The notes under the pieces: model-generated
Databases searched by the model: none
What the model saw: only the letters and a program-made list of their open reading frames with translations
Told to the model about the DNA's origin: nothing
Part shown: one piece after another, positions 1-8,068 of the stretch
Layout of the letters: every line of letters starts with the position of its first letter
Position numbering within the stretch: the stretch's first letter is position 1
Origin: an uncultured Prevotella sp.
Lineage (GTDB): Bacteria > Bacteroidota > Bacteroidia > Bacteroidales > Bacteroidaceae
Reading direction: 5' to 3'
Assembly (NCBI GenBank): GCA_958369755.1
Contig: CATXJC010000008.1
Location: forward strand, 1 to 50,344
DNA length: 50,344 nt
Made by a program: the position numbers and the translations under genes

Positions 1-95
1 CAAACTTTGCCATTTTATTTTAAATGTATTTAAGTTGTGAATAATTTCTCTTTACTTTGGTTGACAGAAGAAATCATCATTCTCCAAAACCGCCG

Positions 96-126
96 CAAAG
101 TTACAAAAAATATGTTTTATAGCAAA
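96..126 (-). promoter_or_regulatory. Leftward promoter for a gene beyond the left edge
   Basis: On the minus strand TAACTTTG (103-96) fits the Bacteroidota -7 box TAnnTTTG. TTTG (126-123) lies 19 bases upstream and fits the -33 box. No ORF starts to its left inside the window, so it probably drives a gene lying off the edge and divergent from upp. The rest of positions 1-466 is AT-rich and shows no gene. Confidence 0.6.
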
Positions 127-352
127 GATTCTTAGATAATATTCTTGTTTTTTAAAGCCTTTTTAGGTTAAAGAATTAAAAAATCGACCCATTCATCTAT
201 AATTTGCCATATTGACTTTGCAAATATTCGCCGCAAATCTACTTCTTTCAAAATCATTTTTCCACCTATTATATATATAGGGCTTCAGAAGGCACATAAA
301 AGCCCATGGATGGCACCAGAAGAAGCCGGATGGAAAAAATAACGGAAAACAT

Positions 353-383
353 TTTGCGGTTTCCGGATTTTGCCTTATCTTTG
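353..383 (+). promoter_or_regulatory. Promoter of upp
   Basis: TTTG at 353-356, then 19 bases, then TATCTTTG at 376-383: a full match to the Bacteroidota sigma-ABfr consensus. Transcription should begin near 388, giving a leader of about 80 bases before the upp ATG. Confidence 0.75.
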
Positions 384-466
384 CAACACCTTTGCTGCAT
401 CTTGACAGATGATTTCAGCAGGAATAAACATCGATTGAAATAACAAGAATATAAATACTACGACTT

Positions 467-1126
467 ATGAAAATTAATAATCTGAGCGAGCATAACTGCA
501 TCATCAACCGCTATCTGGCTGAGATGCGCGACTGCGAGTATCAAAAGAACCGACTTCTCTTCCGCAACAACATCAAGAGAATCGGCGAGTATGAGGCTTT
601 TGAGATTTCAAAGACCCTCAATTACGAGAACAGAGACGTGACTACCCCGCTCGGTGTAGCCCAGGTTAATTTCCCTACCGACAAGATTGTCATCGGTACG
701 ATTTTCCGTGCAGGCCTGCCTTTCCATGAGGGTTTCCTCAATATCTTCGACCACTCCGGCAATGCTTTCGTGAGTGCCTATCGTGAATATACCAACAAGG
801 AGCATACCGAGGTGGGGGTTCATATCGAGTATCTGGCTACTCCAGACCTTACCGGCAAGACGCTCATCATCGCTGACCCTATGCTTGCCACAGGCATCAG
901 CATGGAGATGGGTATGAAGGCGCTCCTTACCAAGGGAACCCCTAAGCACATCCATGTAGCCTGCGTCCTGGCTTCTCCACAGGGCATCGAGCACGTCAAG
1001 AAGACCTTCCCTGAAGACAAGACTACCATCTGGTGTGCATCTATCGACGAGGGACTGAACGAGCACAAATACATCGTTCCGGGCTTCGGCGACGCCGGAG
1101 ACCTCTGCTACGGAAGCAAGCTCTAA
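467..1126 (+). CDS. upp: Uracil phosphoribosyltransferase
   Basis: This cytosolic pyrimidine-salvage enzyme makes UMP from uracil and PRPP. The 219-aa length is normal for the family. The PRPP loop reads LIIADPMLATGISM (about residues 133-146), and the uracil-binding C-terminus reads IVPGFGDAGDLCYG near residue 203. The FRAGLPFHEG segment near residue 80 is the family's conserved region. The start at 467 gives the full conserved N-terminus and follows a consensus promoter at 353-383. The gene is monocistronic; it is followed by a 540-bp repeat-rich gap and then a convergent nucleoside kinase gene, so two nucleoside-salvage functions face each other. No defects are visible. Confidence 0.95.
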   Translation: MKINNLSEHNCIINRYLAEMRDCEYQKNRLLFRNNIKRIGEYEAFEISKTLNYENRDVTTPLGVAQVNFPTDKIVIGTIFRAGLPFHEGFLNIFDHSGNAFVSAYREYTNKEHTEVGVHIEYLATPDLTGKTLIIADPMLATGISMEMGMKALLTKGTPKHIHVACVLASPQGIEHVKKTFPEDKTTIWCASIDEGLNEHKYIVPGFGDAGDLCYGSKL

Positions 1127-1149
1127 AGCGAAAAACGGCTGCACAGAAA

Positions 1150-1528
1150 GCCACTTTCGCTTTTACTCTTCACTCTTCACATTCTGGCATTAATCCATTA
1201 ATTATCAATACATTAAACAGGTGAAGAGTCAAGCTTCACTCTTCACCACTCTTCACCTCTCTTCACCTTATCGCAGTAAGCCCAGCCATCATTGAAGCCT
1301 GGAGCTGGTCATCATTGAAGACTGGAGCTGGTCATCATTGAAGACTGGAGCTGGTCATCATTGAAGACCAAACGTTGTTCCTGAAATGATTTCGCACTCA
1401 AAAAAGTCAGGGTGAAGAGTGGTGAAGAGTGGTGAAGAGTCAAGCTTCACTCTTCACCCACAATACTCATTGAATATCAGCAATTTATACCCAAAACGTG
1501 AAGAGTGAAGAGTAAAAGCGAAAGTGGC
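1150..1528. repeat. Composite inverted-repeat element with a tandem core
   Basis: A perfect 31-bp inverted repeat sits at 1150-1180 and 1498-1528. Inside it a second, imperfect pair built from GGTGAAGAGT and its complement lies at about 1219-1266 and 1410-1460; the right side holds three exact decamers at 1411-1440. At the centre, 1286-1369 carries 3.6 copies of a 23-bp unit beginning TCATCATTGAAGACTGG. Two short ORFs reading outward share the peptide ATFAFTLHSS only because of the inverted repeat. It looks like a non-coding, MITE-like or recombination-derived element filling the gap between upp and the convergent kinase gene. Confidence 0.7.
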
Positions 1529-1594
1529 GCTTGATACGCAAGAAAATGAAGCAGTAGCGCTTATCTTCAAAACTCCTTCACGACATAACGAATC

Positions 1595-1655
1595 TTGCCT
1601 CACCACGGCAAGATATTGCCCTGGTAAAGGGCAATATTGTGCCATAGTGAGGCAA
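1595..1655. terminator. Large hairpin between convergent genes
   Basis: TTGCCTCAC (1595-1603) pairs with GTGAGGCAA (1647-1655). An inner stem of about 15 bp with two mismatches forms between GGCAAGATATTGCCC (1607-1621) and GGGCAATATTGTGCC (1629-1643). A run of A follows on the plus side. It lies just past the stop of the minus-strand nucleoside kinase and may end transcription from both sides. It could also be a mobile palindromic repeat. Confidence 0.5.
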
Positions 1656-1668
1656 AAAACACAAGTAC

Positions 1669-3330
1669 CTAATAATGGAATGAGCTGCCGCCCAGGAACT
1701 CTCGCAAGAGAGAGGTTGGAGGCAGATTATTATAAGGTATTCCCTTGAAATACTTCAGGAACTTCAGCAGGCGGTAAGCCTCAGCAAACTCCTCACAATT
1801 CTCCGGCACCTGCTGGAGCAACGGCTCTGCCTGCATCTTGAGAACCGACAACTCATAGAGCATCGCCGTGTTCAGCATGGCATCGGCATTCTCCTGGAAT
1901 GGGAAAATCCACTTGTTCTCTCCGGCTCTTACCGATGGCCAGCGGTGGATGGTTTCCTGGGCAGATACACCTCTATATTTATAGTCGCGAATGATGCGGC
2001 GCAGCAGACGGTTGTCCGTTGTAGGGATATAATTGTGATTATCCAGCAGAATGGTGGTCAGCGCCGAAGCATACACACGGAAAATCTGCTCTTCAGGAAC
2101 ATGCGCCGTAAGCTCCGGATTCAGGGCGTGGATTCCCTCTACCACCAGAACATTGTTAGGCTCCAGCTTCAACTTCTTACCGCTCTTCACACTCTTGCCC
2201 GAAGGGAAATCGTATTTCGGCAGTTCCACCTCCTCGCCACGGAAGAGCGCATTAAACTGCTCATTGAGCAAATCGAGGTTCAGGGCATAGATGCTCTCAA
2301 AATCAAAATCACCATTTTCATCCTTCGGTGTCTTATCCCTATCCACGAAGTAATCATCGAGCGAAATCTGCAGAGGCTTCAGTCCGTTTACGGCAAGCTG
2401 GATGCTCAGACGCTTGCAGGATGTAGTCTTGCCCGAAGAAGACGGACCCGCCAGCAGTACCAGCTTCACCCCTTTGCGGCTGGCAATCTCCTCGGCAATC
2501 TTCGCCAGCTTCTTCTCCTGCAGCGCTTCGCTGATATTGATGATATCCGTAGCATGTCCCGCATCGATAGCCTGGTTGAAGTCACCCACGGTTCTGATAC
2601 CCAGGATTTCCTGCCAGCGATGATGCTCCTTGAAGATATCAAACATCTTGTCCTGCCGGGTCATTTCGCCCAGCTCATCCGGGTTGCAGACCGAAGGAAT
2701 GCGCAGCAACATGCCATCATAGTACTTCTCCAACCCGAAGAGATAGAGCTGGGAGGTATTGGTGAGCAGGGTGCCATAATAATAATCCACATATTCACCT
2801 ATTTTATAATAGGTGGTATAGATGGAACCCGAAGTCCTGAGAAGCTTCACCTTCTCCACATCGCCCTTTTCCTGGAAGAGGGCGATAGCCTCCTCGGTAG
2901 GCACCGTGAAGCGGCGTATCGGCATCTTGGAGTCGATGATCTCCTGCATGCAGCGGCGGAGGATGTTCACATCCTCATCTACTACCGGGCGCCCCAGACG
3001 GATATCCACATAGAATCCGTTGGATACCGGAATATCGATGACCACATCCGTATTCGGATAAATATCCTGCACCGCCTTGCACAGTACAAAGAAAAGCGTC
3101 CGGGTATAGGCACGCGAACCCGACGCAGAGTTCATATCCAGGAATTCCACATCCTTGGAGTTATAAACACGGTAATGCATGCCTTCCACCTTGTTATTTA
3201 CCCTCGCAGACACCGGTCCATGGGTCATTTTAAGGTCAAATGAAGAAAAAACATCAAAAAGTGTGCTTCCGATTTCGACTTTCTGAGATTTTTTATTATT
3301 TTTGCAACGGATTTGTATCTTCTGTTTCAT
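1669..3330 (-). CDS. Nucleoside (uridine) kinase with ThrRS-like N-terminus
   Basis: A 553-aa protein. The first ~60 residues resemble a TGS/ubiquitin-like fold and residues ~70-250 a threonyl-tRNA-synthetase-like second domain. The C-terminal half is a uridine kinase/phosphoribulokinase P-loop domain with Walker A GPSSSGKT at 295-302 and a downstream VVEGIHALNPEL segment typical of uridine kinases. The expected role is phosphorylation of uridine/cytidine, or a related nucleoside, in the cytosol. The fused architecture is common in Bacteroidota and Firmicutes, and the purpose of the N-terminal part is not established. The ATG at 3330 is preceded by a minus-strand TAACTTTG at 3357-3350. The gene converges on upp. 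Product family is secure; exact substrate is inferred. Confidence 0.85.
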   Translation of the reverse strand: MKQKIQIRCKNNKKSQKVEIGSTLFDVFSSFDLKMTHGPVSARVNNKVEGMHYRVYNSKDVEFLDMNSASGSRAYTRTLFFVLCKAVQDIYPNTDVVIDIPVSNGFYVDIRLGRPVVDEDVNILRRCMQEIIDSKMPIRRFTVPTEEAIALFQEKGDVEKVKLLRTSGSIYTTYYKIGEYVDYYYGTLLTNTSQLYLFGLEKYYDGMLLRIPSVCNPDELGEMTRQDKMFDIFKEHHRWQEILGIRTVGDFNQAIDAGHATDIINISEALQEKKLAKIAEEIASRKGVKLVLLAGPSSSGKTTSCKRLSIQLAVNGLKPLQISLDDYFVDRDKTPKDENGDFDFESIYALNLDLLNEQFNALFRGEEVELPKYDFPSGKSVKSGKKLKLEPNNVLVVEGIHALNPELTAHVPEEQIFRVYASALTTILLDNHNYIPTTDNRLLRRIIRDYKYRGVSAQETIHRWPSVRAGENKWIFPFQENADAMLNTAMLYELSVLKMQAEPLLQQVPENCEEFAEAYRLLKFLKYFKGIPYNNLPPTSLLREFLGGSSFHY

Positions 3331-3501
3331 TTGTGTTAAAACTATGTTACAAAGTTAATAATCTACAGCCTAACGAAGACCTCCCAGGAGGACGTTCACC
3401 GGGCCTGAGCAAGCCCTCAAGCGGAGCATTGCTTACAGAGCGTAAAGTTACGAAAAAAAACGTAAACTTGATGATTTTGACAACATTAATTAAGTTATAA
3501 T

Positions 3502-5211
3502 ATGTCGATTTGGATATTTTTTAGGCTTATCGGAGCACTCGCCTTACTGATGTTTGGTATGAAGACCATGAGCGACAGTTTGCAGAAGATGGCCGGACCA
3601 CAGCTCCGCCATGTGTTAGGAACTATGACCACCAATCGTTTGACGGGCATACTCTCGGGTACGCTCATCACGGCTGCCGTACAGTCTTCTACTGCTACGA
3701 CAGTGATGACGGTATCATTCGTAAATGCCGGTCTCCTCACCCTTGCCCAGGCTATTTCGGTTATCATGGGTGCCAATATCGGTACCACGCTCACCGCCTG
3801 GATCATGAGTGCAGGATTCTCATTCAACATCACCGACTTTGTGTGGCTGGCGTTCTTCATCGCCATCATCCTCATCTATAGCAAGAAGCGCAAGATCATA
3901 GGTGACTTCATCTTCGGTATCTCCTTTATGTTCCTCGGTCTGGGTACACTTCGCCAAACCGGTATCGACATGGATCTGGCTCATAACCAGCCGGTTCTGG
4001 AGTTCTTCTCCAGCTTCGACCCCCACAGCTTCCAGACCACCATCACCTTCCTGATCATTGGTAGTATCCTGACCATGTGTGTGCAGAGTTCGGCTGCCGT
4101 CATGGCGATTACGATGATTCTCTGTTCTACCGGCGTACTGCCTATCTATCAGGGTATTGCGCTCGTGATGGGTGAGAACATCGGTACCACCGTAACTTCC
4201 AATGTGGCAGCACTCACCGCCAACACGCAGGCGCGAAGAGCGGCGATGGCGCACATGGTATTCAACATCTTCGGTGTGCTGTGGATACTCTGCGTATTCC
4301 GTCCGTTCATCCATCTGGTTTGCGGCTGGGTAGGTTTCGACGATGCCATGGAAAAGAATGATCCTCACTTCGTTGCCAATGCAGCGAAGCTGTCGTTCGT
4401 GCTCGCCGCCTTCCATACCACGTTCAACCTCTCCAACACCTTTATCCTGGTATGGTTTATCCCTCAGATAGAGAAGCTGGTATGCAAGATTATCCGTCCT
4501 AAGAAGAATGCCGACGAAGATGATTTCCGTCTGCGTTTCATCCAGAGTGGTATCATGAAGACTCCGGAAATCTCAGTATTGGAGGCTCAGAAGGAGATCC
4601 ACTGTTTCGCCGAGCGCATCCAGCGTATGTTCGGTATGGTGAAGGAACTCCTGGGCGAGACCAACGACGACAAGTTCATCAAGCTCTATACCCGCATCGA
4701 GAAATACGAGGGAATCTCCGACAACATGGAGATTGAGATTGCGAAGTATCTCGACCAGGTGAGCGATTCTCATCTTTCTGATGAGACCAAGGCGAAGATC
4801 CGCGCCATGCTGCGTGAGATTTCAGAGATTGAGAGTATCGGTGACAGCTGTTTCAACATAGCCCGCACCCTCAACCGCCGCATCCGTGGCAAGGAAGACT
4901 TCATTCCTTCTCAGTATGAGCACATGCACCAGATGATGGAGCTTACAGATAATGCCCTCACCCAGATGAACATCACCCTGGTGGGTCATAAGGTAGATAA
5001 TGATGCCAACCTCTCTTTCAACATCGAGAACGAGATCAACAACTATCGCAACCAGTTGAAGAGTCAGAACATCAACGATGTAAACAACCATCTCTACACC
5101 TACGCCATCGGTACGATGTACATGGATATCATCCAGGAATGCGAGAAGCTCGGCGACTACGTGGTAAACGTAGTAGAGGCTCGTATGGGCGTAAGACAGC
5201 ATGAGGCTTAA
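3502..5211 (+). CDS. Na/Pi cotransporter family protein with PhoU-like tail
   Basis: A 569-aa inner-membrane protein. Residues 1-320 carry the two inverted NaPi repeats, each with its QSS signature (Q61-S63 and Q195-S197), separated by several membrane helices. Residues ~365-560 form a cytoplasmic PhoU-like helical domain. It should import phosphate with sodium, with the PhoU part regulating or gating; neither substrate nor direction can be read from sequence. A close paralogue of identical length lies in the opposite orientation at 45574-47283. The 3' end is partly duplicated: a ~27-bp stretch containing the stop codon recurs 31 bases further on. A strong terminator follows at 5261-5298. Confidence 0.88.
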   Translation: MSIWIFFRLIGALALLMFGMKTMSDSLQKMAGPQLRHVLGTMTTNRLTGILSGTLITAAVQSSTATTVMTVSFVNAGLLTLAQAISVIMGANIGTTLTAWIMSAGFSFNITDFVWLAFFIAIILIYSKKRKIIGDFIFGISFMFLGLGTLRQTGIDMDLAHNQPVLEFFSSFDPHSFQTTITFLIIGSILTMCVQSSAAVMAITMILCSTGVLPIYQGIALVMGENIGTTVTSNVAALTANTQARRAAMAHMVFNIFGVLWILCVFRPFIHLVCGWVGFDDAMEKNDPHFVANAAKLSFVLAAFHTTFNLSNTFILVWFIPQIEKLVCKIIRPKKNADEDDFRLRFIQSGIMKTPEISVLEAQKEIHCFAERIQRMFGMVKELLGETNDDKFIKLYTRIEKYEGISDNMEIEIAKYLDQVSDSHLSDETKAKIRAMLREISEIESIGDSCFNIARTLNRRIRGKEDFIPSQYEHMHQMMELTDNALTQMNITLVGHKVDNDANLSFNIENEINNYRNQLKSQNINDVNNHLYTYAIGTMYMDIIQECEKLGDYVVNVVEARMGVRQHEA

Positions 5212-5256
5212 GCCCCAATGAAATTAGCTGCATGAGGCTAACCCCCAATGAAATTA
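5199..5256. repeat. Tandem duplication spanning a stop codon
   Basis: GCATGAGGCT followed by CCCCAATGAAATTA occurs at 5199-5226 and again at 5230-5256, offset by 31 bases with a few changes. The first copy contains the last codons and TAA of the Na/Pi gene. Confidence 0.75.
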
Positions 5257-5260
5257 ATGA

Positions 5261-5303
5261 AAAAAGCTTGGAATCGCAATCGTGATTCCAAGCTTTTTGC
5301 TTT
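5261..5303. terminator. Bidirectional terminator
   Basis: AAAAAGCTTGGAATC (5261-5275) and GATTCCAAGCTTTTT (5284-5298) form a perfect 15-bp stem with an 8-base loop. The arms supply U-tracts in both directions. It serves the Na/Pi gene (plus) and the small HTH-like gene (minus), whose stop is at 5333. Confidence 0.85.
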
Positions 5304-5332
5304 TTGTCTTTATGTTTCAGGAAGGTCCAGAA

Positions 5333-5902
5333 TCACCCCCCCAGATTCCACTTGATTCCTCCATTCTGACCTGCTACATAGTTGCAGAGCGGGATGCCGG
5401 GATGGCTGAGGTTGGAAAGATAAAGCGGCTGATCCTCAACAAACTGCGGGCAGGTGAAGGTATCCCCCTTTGCCAGCTTGCTGTTGATGCTATCCACAAC
5501 CTCGAAGGTATCATTGCCCCGGTACATGATGGTAAGCACTCTGCCCGGGCACCAGGTCAATCTCACCTGTTCCCCCTTCTGCAGGGCATCCGCTATGAGC
5601 TTACTCTTCACGAAGAAGCGGCTGGAAGACATAACTTCGTTTCCACCCGAAAAAGCCTCCCAGTCGGAATAACCTATCATACGGGAAAGCAAATTAAGAT
5701 TATACTTGCTCGGTTTGCATGGCGAAGCCACATATCCCCACATACGCTTCAGGGTACTCACCGAGATGGTCTCGTTGGTATAGCCCTCTATCTGGCGGGA
5801 GAGAAATTCAAAGTCTTTAGGTGTCTTGACGGATCTTCCCACCAAGGTTTCCACTTCCTGCTTCAAGCGCTCGAAATCTTCTGGATTATAATTATCTATC
5901 AT
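5333..5902 (-). CDS. Hypothetical protein with HTH-like N-terminus
   Basis: A 189-aa soluble protein without signal peptide or membrane segment. Residues ~25-85 have a pattern seen in Bacteroidota regulatory-looking proteins: LSRQIEG, then SVSTLKRMWGY, then NLLSRMIGYSDWEAF. These spacings suggest a helix-turn-helix. The rest (95-189) looks beta-rich, with a KGEQVRLTWCPGR strand, and could be a small ligand or interaction domain. Function is not recognised. A -7 box TATCTTTG (5935-5928, minus) lies 26 bases before the ATG. It diverges from the candidate RNA unit at 6041-6188, so it might regulate that region or itself; this is inference from position only. Confidence 0.6.
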   Translation of the reverse strand: MIDNYNPEDFERLKQEVETLVGRSVKTPKDFEFLSRQIEGYTNETISVSTLKRMWGYVASPCKPSKYNLNLLSRMIGYSDWEAFSGGNEVMSSSRFFVKSKLIADALQKGEQVRLTWCPGRVLTIMYRGNDTFEVVDSINSKLAKGDTFTCPQFVEDQPLYLSNLSHPGIPLCNYVAGQNGGIKWNLGG

Positions 5903-5993
5903 TTTCTATTCCTTTCTTTTTTTGCAGCAAAGATACACATTTTTTCCCACTCTCAATCATTCTTTTTTCATTTTCTTCATCAGTCTTTGAAAA

Positions 5994-6040
5994 TGAACCA
6001 ATTTGAACCAATGCTATCTCAAAAGTTTTTCGTAATTTTG
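5994..6040 (+). promoter_or_regulatory. Promoter-like region with TGAACCAAT direct repeats
   Basis: A -7 box TAATTTTG lies at 6033-6040. No good TTTG -33 box is present at the right distance. Instead the nonamer TGAACCAAT occurs twice, at 5994-6002 and 6004-6012, ten bases apart, where an activator would sit on one face of the helix. Confidence 0.5.
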
Positions 6041-6188
6041 CAGCACAAATAGAAAAACTAGGATATGACAATCCATCTATCAAACATAACCAAATAGGAA
6101 ACAACTCCTATTCCGGGACAGAATCTTCGCTAAGAACGGTACATAGATAGGCTCTCCTCCCAATATTTTAAGGTAGGAGAGCCTTTTT
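6041..6188 (+). ncRNA. Candidate small RNA unit
   Basis: A promoter-like element (TAATTTTG, 6033-6040) and a strong intrinsic terminator (10-bp stem 6149-6158/6175-6184 followed by T5) delimit about 145 bases. The unit has no credible gene: the only ATG reading frame is 10 codons (6065-6097). A small hairpin, ATAGGA-N6-TCCTAT, lies near 6094-6112. I do not recognise 6S, SRP, tmRNA or RNase P features. It could be a trans-acting small RNA, or an attenuated leader of the next gene, which has its own promoter at 6200-6230. Confidence 0.45.
6149..6188 (+). terminator. Intrinsic terminator of the candidate RNA
   Basis: AGGCTCTCCT (6149-6158) pairs with AGGAGAGCCT (6175-6184), followed by Ts to 6188. 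Confidence 0.85.
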
Positions 6189-6199
6189 CCTTAAAAAAG

Positions 6200-6230
6200 T
6201 TGGGCGATTAAGAAAAAAATCGTATCTTTG
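6200..6230 (+). promoter_or_regulatory. Promoter of the transglutaminase-like gene
   Basis: TTG at 6200-6202, 20 bases, then TATCTTTG at 6223-6230. The start at 6278 would have a leader of about 43 bases. Confidence 0.65.
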
Positions 6231-6277
6231 CCCCATATCTATCAATACGGAAAGTAGAAATCTTAAAATTACAGATT

Positions 6278-8011
6278 ATGAATAGAATTTATCCTACTCT
6301 CAGTTTCATATTGCTGCTCGGTTTGCATGCAACACCAAGCTTTTCGCAGAACGATGACTTTGTGAAACAGTTCCAGCAGTCAAGACAGGCGATGCTGGAT
6401 GATTACAACAAGTTCCGCAACACCATACTTACCGACTACGATAAGTATATGCAAGGCGTATGGAAAGAATACAAGAAGTTTAAGGGAGATGTGCGCTCGC
6501 AGGTGCCTAAGCCTAAGACGCCACCAACATATACAGCTCCGAAACAGCCGGAGAAACCGGTTACCGTGAAGCCTAAGATGCCTGTAAGCCCGATCCTGAT
6601 TCCGGAAGGCGGATTCGGAGATCTCGTAAACAGACCCGACCTCTCGAAGGTACCAACCCTGCCAGACGATCCGCTGGCTAAGGTTCCTGCCGTTCCGGTA
6701 ACTCCGGAAACTCCTGCAGAACCGGAGACTCCGAAGAAGCCAGATCCAAAGGCTCCTACCGTCCGTCCAAAAATAGAACCGGTGAAGAAGCCGAAGCTGC
6801 CAGAGGTAAAGCCTGATATTCCAGACATCGAATATACCGGTTCGGGTATCGAACTGCCGCTGATGCCTGCCGTAGCAGCCGTGCCAGTCATGCCTGCCCT
6901 GCCAAACGTGCCTCACGTCAGCATTCCGGCAAGCAAGCAGACCATTGATGTCAACTTCTATGGTGCAACCCTGCAGATGCAAAAGGCAACCCGACTCGCT
7001 TCCATGAGCATCAGCTCTACAGACGATGTGGTGAACTACTGGAAGAATCTCAAGCAATCAGACCTCAAAGAAGTAACCCAGGCTTTCGCCACCGAATCAC
7101 GCAAGATGGGACTCAGCGACTGGGGTTCTGCCATGCTCGTAGAGAAATACATCGATACCGCCATGCCAAATGCCAGCCAGAATGAGAAGATCATAGCTTC
7201 GCAGTATGTGCTTGCCAACTGCGGCTACAACGTACGCCTTGCCCTGTGCGGCAACCACGTGGTGATGCTCATCCCTTACGTGGAGCACGTATTCGAGAAA
7301 TCTTATCTCAACATCGACGGCAAGCGCTACTACATCTATCCGAATGTAGAGGATGAAGGATCCTTCCGTTCCTGCGAACTGCCTAAGGGCGCAGAGCTGG
7401 GTAAGGACATGGGATTGAGATTCACCGGCAAGACCGTGATTGGCGATGAAGCCAAGCCGTTCAGATACGAAGCTGCGGGCATCACCCTGCAGGGCGAAGT
7501 ACCAACCGGCGTCATGCCGCTGCTCGATGAATATCCTATCATAGATATTCCTACCGTAGCCGCATCTGTAGTAGATAAGAGTCTGCGCGACGATGTGGTG
7601 AAGCAGATCAGAGCACAGGTACAGGATCTCGGCGAACAGGAAGCAGCCAACCGCATCCTGCGATTCATACAGATGGGATTCCCATACGCTACGGATGATG
7701 AGCAGTTCCATCGCGAGAAGTATTTCTACTTCGAGGAAAGTCTCTACTATCCTAAGAACGACTGCGAAGACCGCGCCATCTTCTATGCCTATCTGGTACA
7801 CGAGATACTCGGACTCGATGTACATCTCATCCAGTTCCCAGGACACGAATGTACAGCCGTAGCCTTCCATGAGCCGGTAGAGAACGGAACCTCATACGAG
7901 TACAAGGGCAAGAAGTTCTACATCTGCGACCCAACCTACATCGGAGCCAAGATCGGTAAGTGCATGCCTAGCTATGCCAAGGAATCACCACAGATAGAAG
8001 TATGGTATTGA
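6278..8011 (+). CDS. Exported transglutaminase-like protein
   Basis: A 577-aa secreted protein. The signal peptide ends SFS|QND near residue 23, so Gln becomes the new N-terminus. Residues ~25-75 are charged and helical; ~80-215 form a Pro/Lys/Glu/Val-rich linker. Residues ~220-577 are globular and end in a papain-like transglutaminase arrangement: Cys496 in NDCEDR, His523 in PGHEC and Asp551 in CDPTY. Such domains in bacteria are usually cysteine proteases or amidases rather than true cross-linkers. The long Pro-rich region suggests it crosses peptidoglycan or spaces the catalytic part from an anchor. It has its own promoter and shares a 22-bp-stem terminator with the convergent Ser/Thr kinase. 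Domain call is good; substrate unknown. Confidence 0.7.
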   Translation: MNRIYPTLSFILLLGLHATPSFSQNDDFVKQFQQSRQAMLDDYNKFRNTILTDYDKYMQGVWKEYKKFKGDVRSQVPKPKTPPTYTAPKQPEKPVTVKPKMPVSPILIPEGGFGDLVNRPDLSKVPTLPDDPLAKVPAVPVTPETPAEPETPKKPDPKAPTVRPKIEPVKKPKLPEVKPDIPDIEYTGSGIELPLMPAVAAVPVMPALPNVPHVSIPASKQTIDVNFYGATLQMQKATRLASMSISSTDDVVNYWKNLKQSDLKEVTQAFATESRKMGLSDWGSAMLVEKYIDTAMPNASQNEKIIASQYVLANCGYNVRLALCGNHVVMLIPYVEHVFEKSYLNIDGKRYYIYPNVEDEGSFRSCELPKGAELGKDMGLRFTGKTVIGDEAKPFRYEAAGITLQGEVPTGVMPLLDEYPIIDIPTVAASVVDKSLRDDVVKQIRAQVQDLGEQEAANRILRFIQMGFPYATDDEQFHREKYFYFEESLYYPKNDCEDRAIFYAYLVHEILGLDVHLIQFPGHECTAVAFHEPVENGTSYEYKGKKFYICDPTYIGAKIGKCMPSYAKESPQIEVWY

Positions 8012-8018
8012 TACATAT

Positions 8019-8068
8019 AATAATGCAAATAGCCGCATCTCACATAAGATGCGGCTATTTGCATTATT
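8019..8068. terminator. Bidirectional terminator with 22-bp perfect stem
   Basis: Arms 8019-8040 and 8047-8068 are exact reverse complements around a 6-base loop. The stem overlaps the last bases of the kinase gene (stop 8067-8069, minus). Confidence 0.9.

Noticed and set aside
1286..1369. Possible CRISPR array
   Set aside because: Pure tandem 23-bp repeat without spacers.
1945..3243. 432-codon open frame on the plus strand
   Set aside because: It lies antisense to the nucleoside kinase, whose motifs are clear; the frame's protein is low in complexity and unlike any family.
3361..3440. GC-richer patch in the gap before the first Na/Pi gene, examined for riboswitch or repeat
   Set aside because: No stable long stem, no terminator and no second copy seen in the window.
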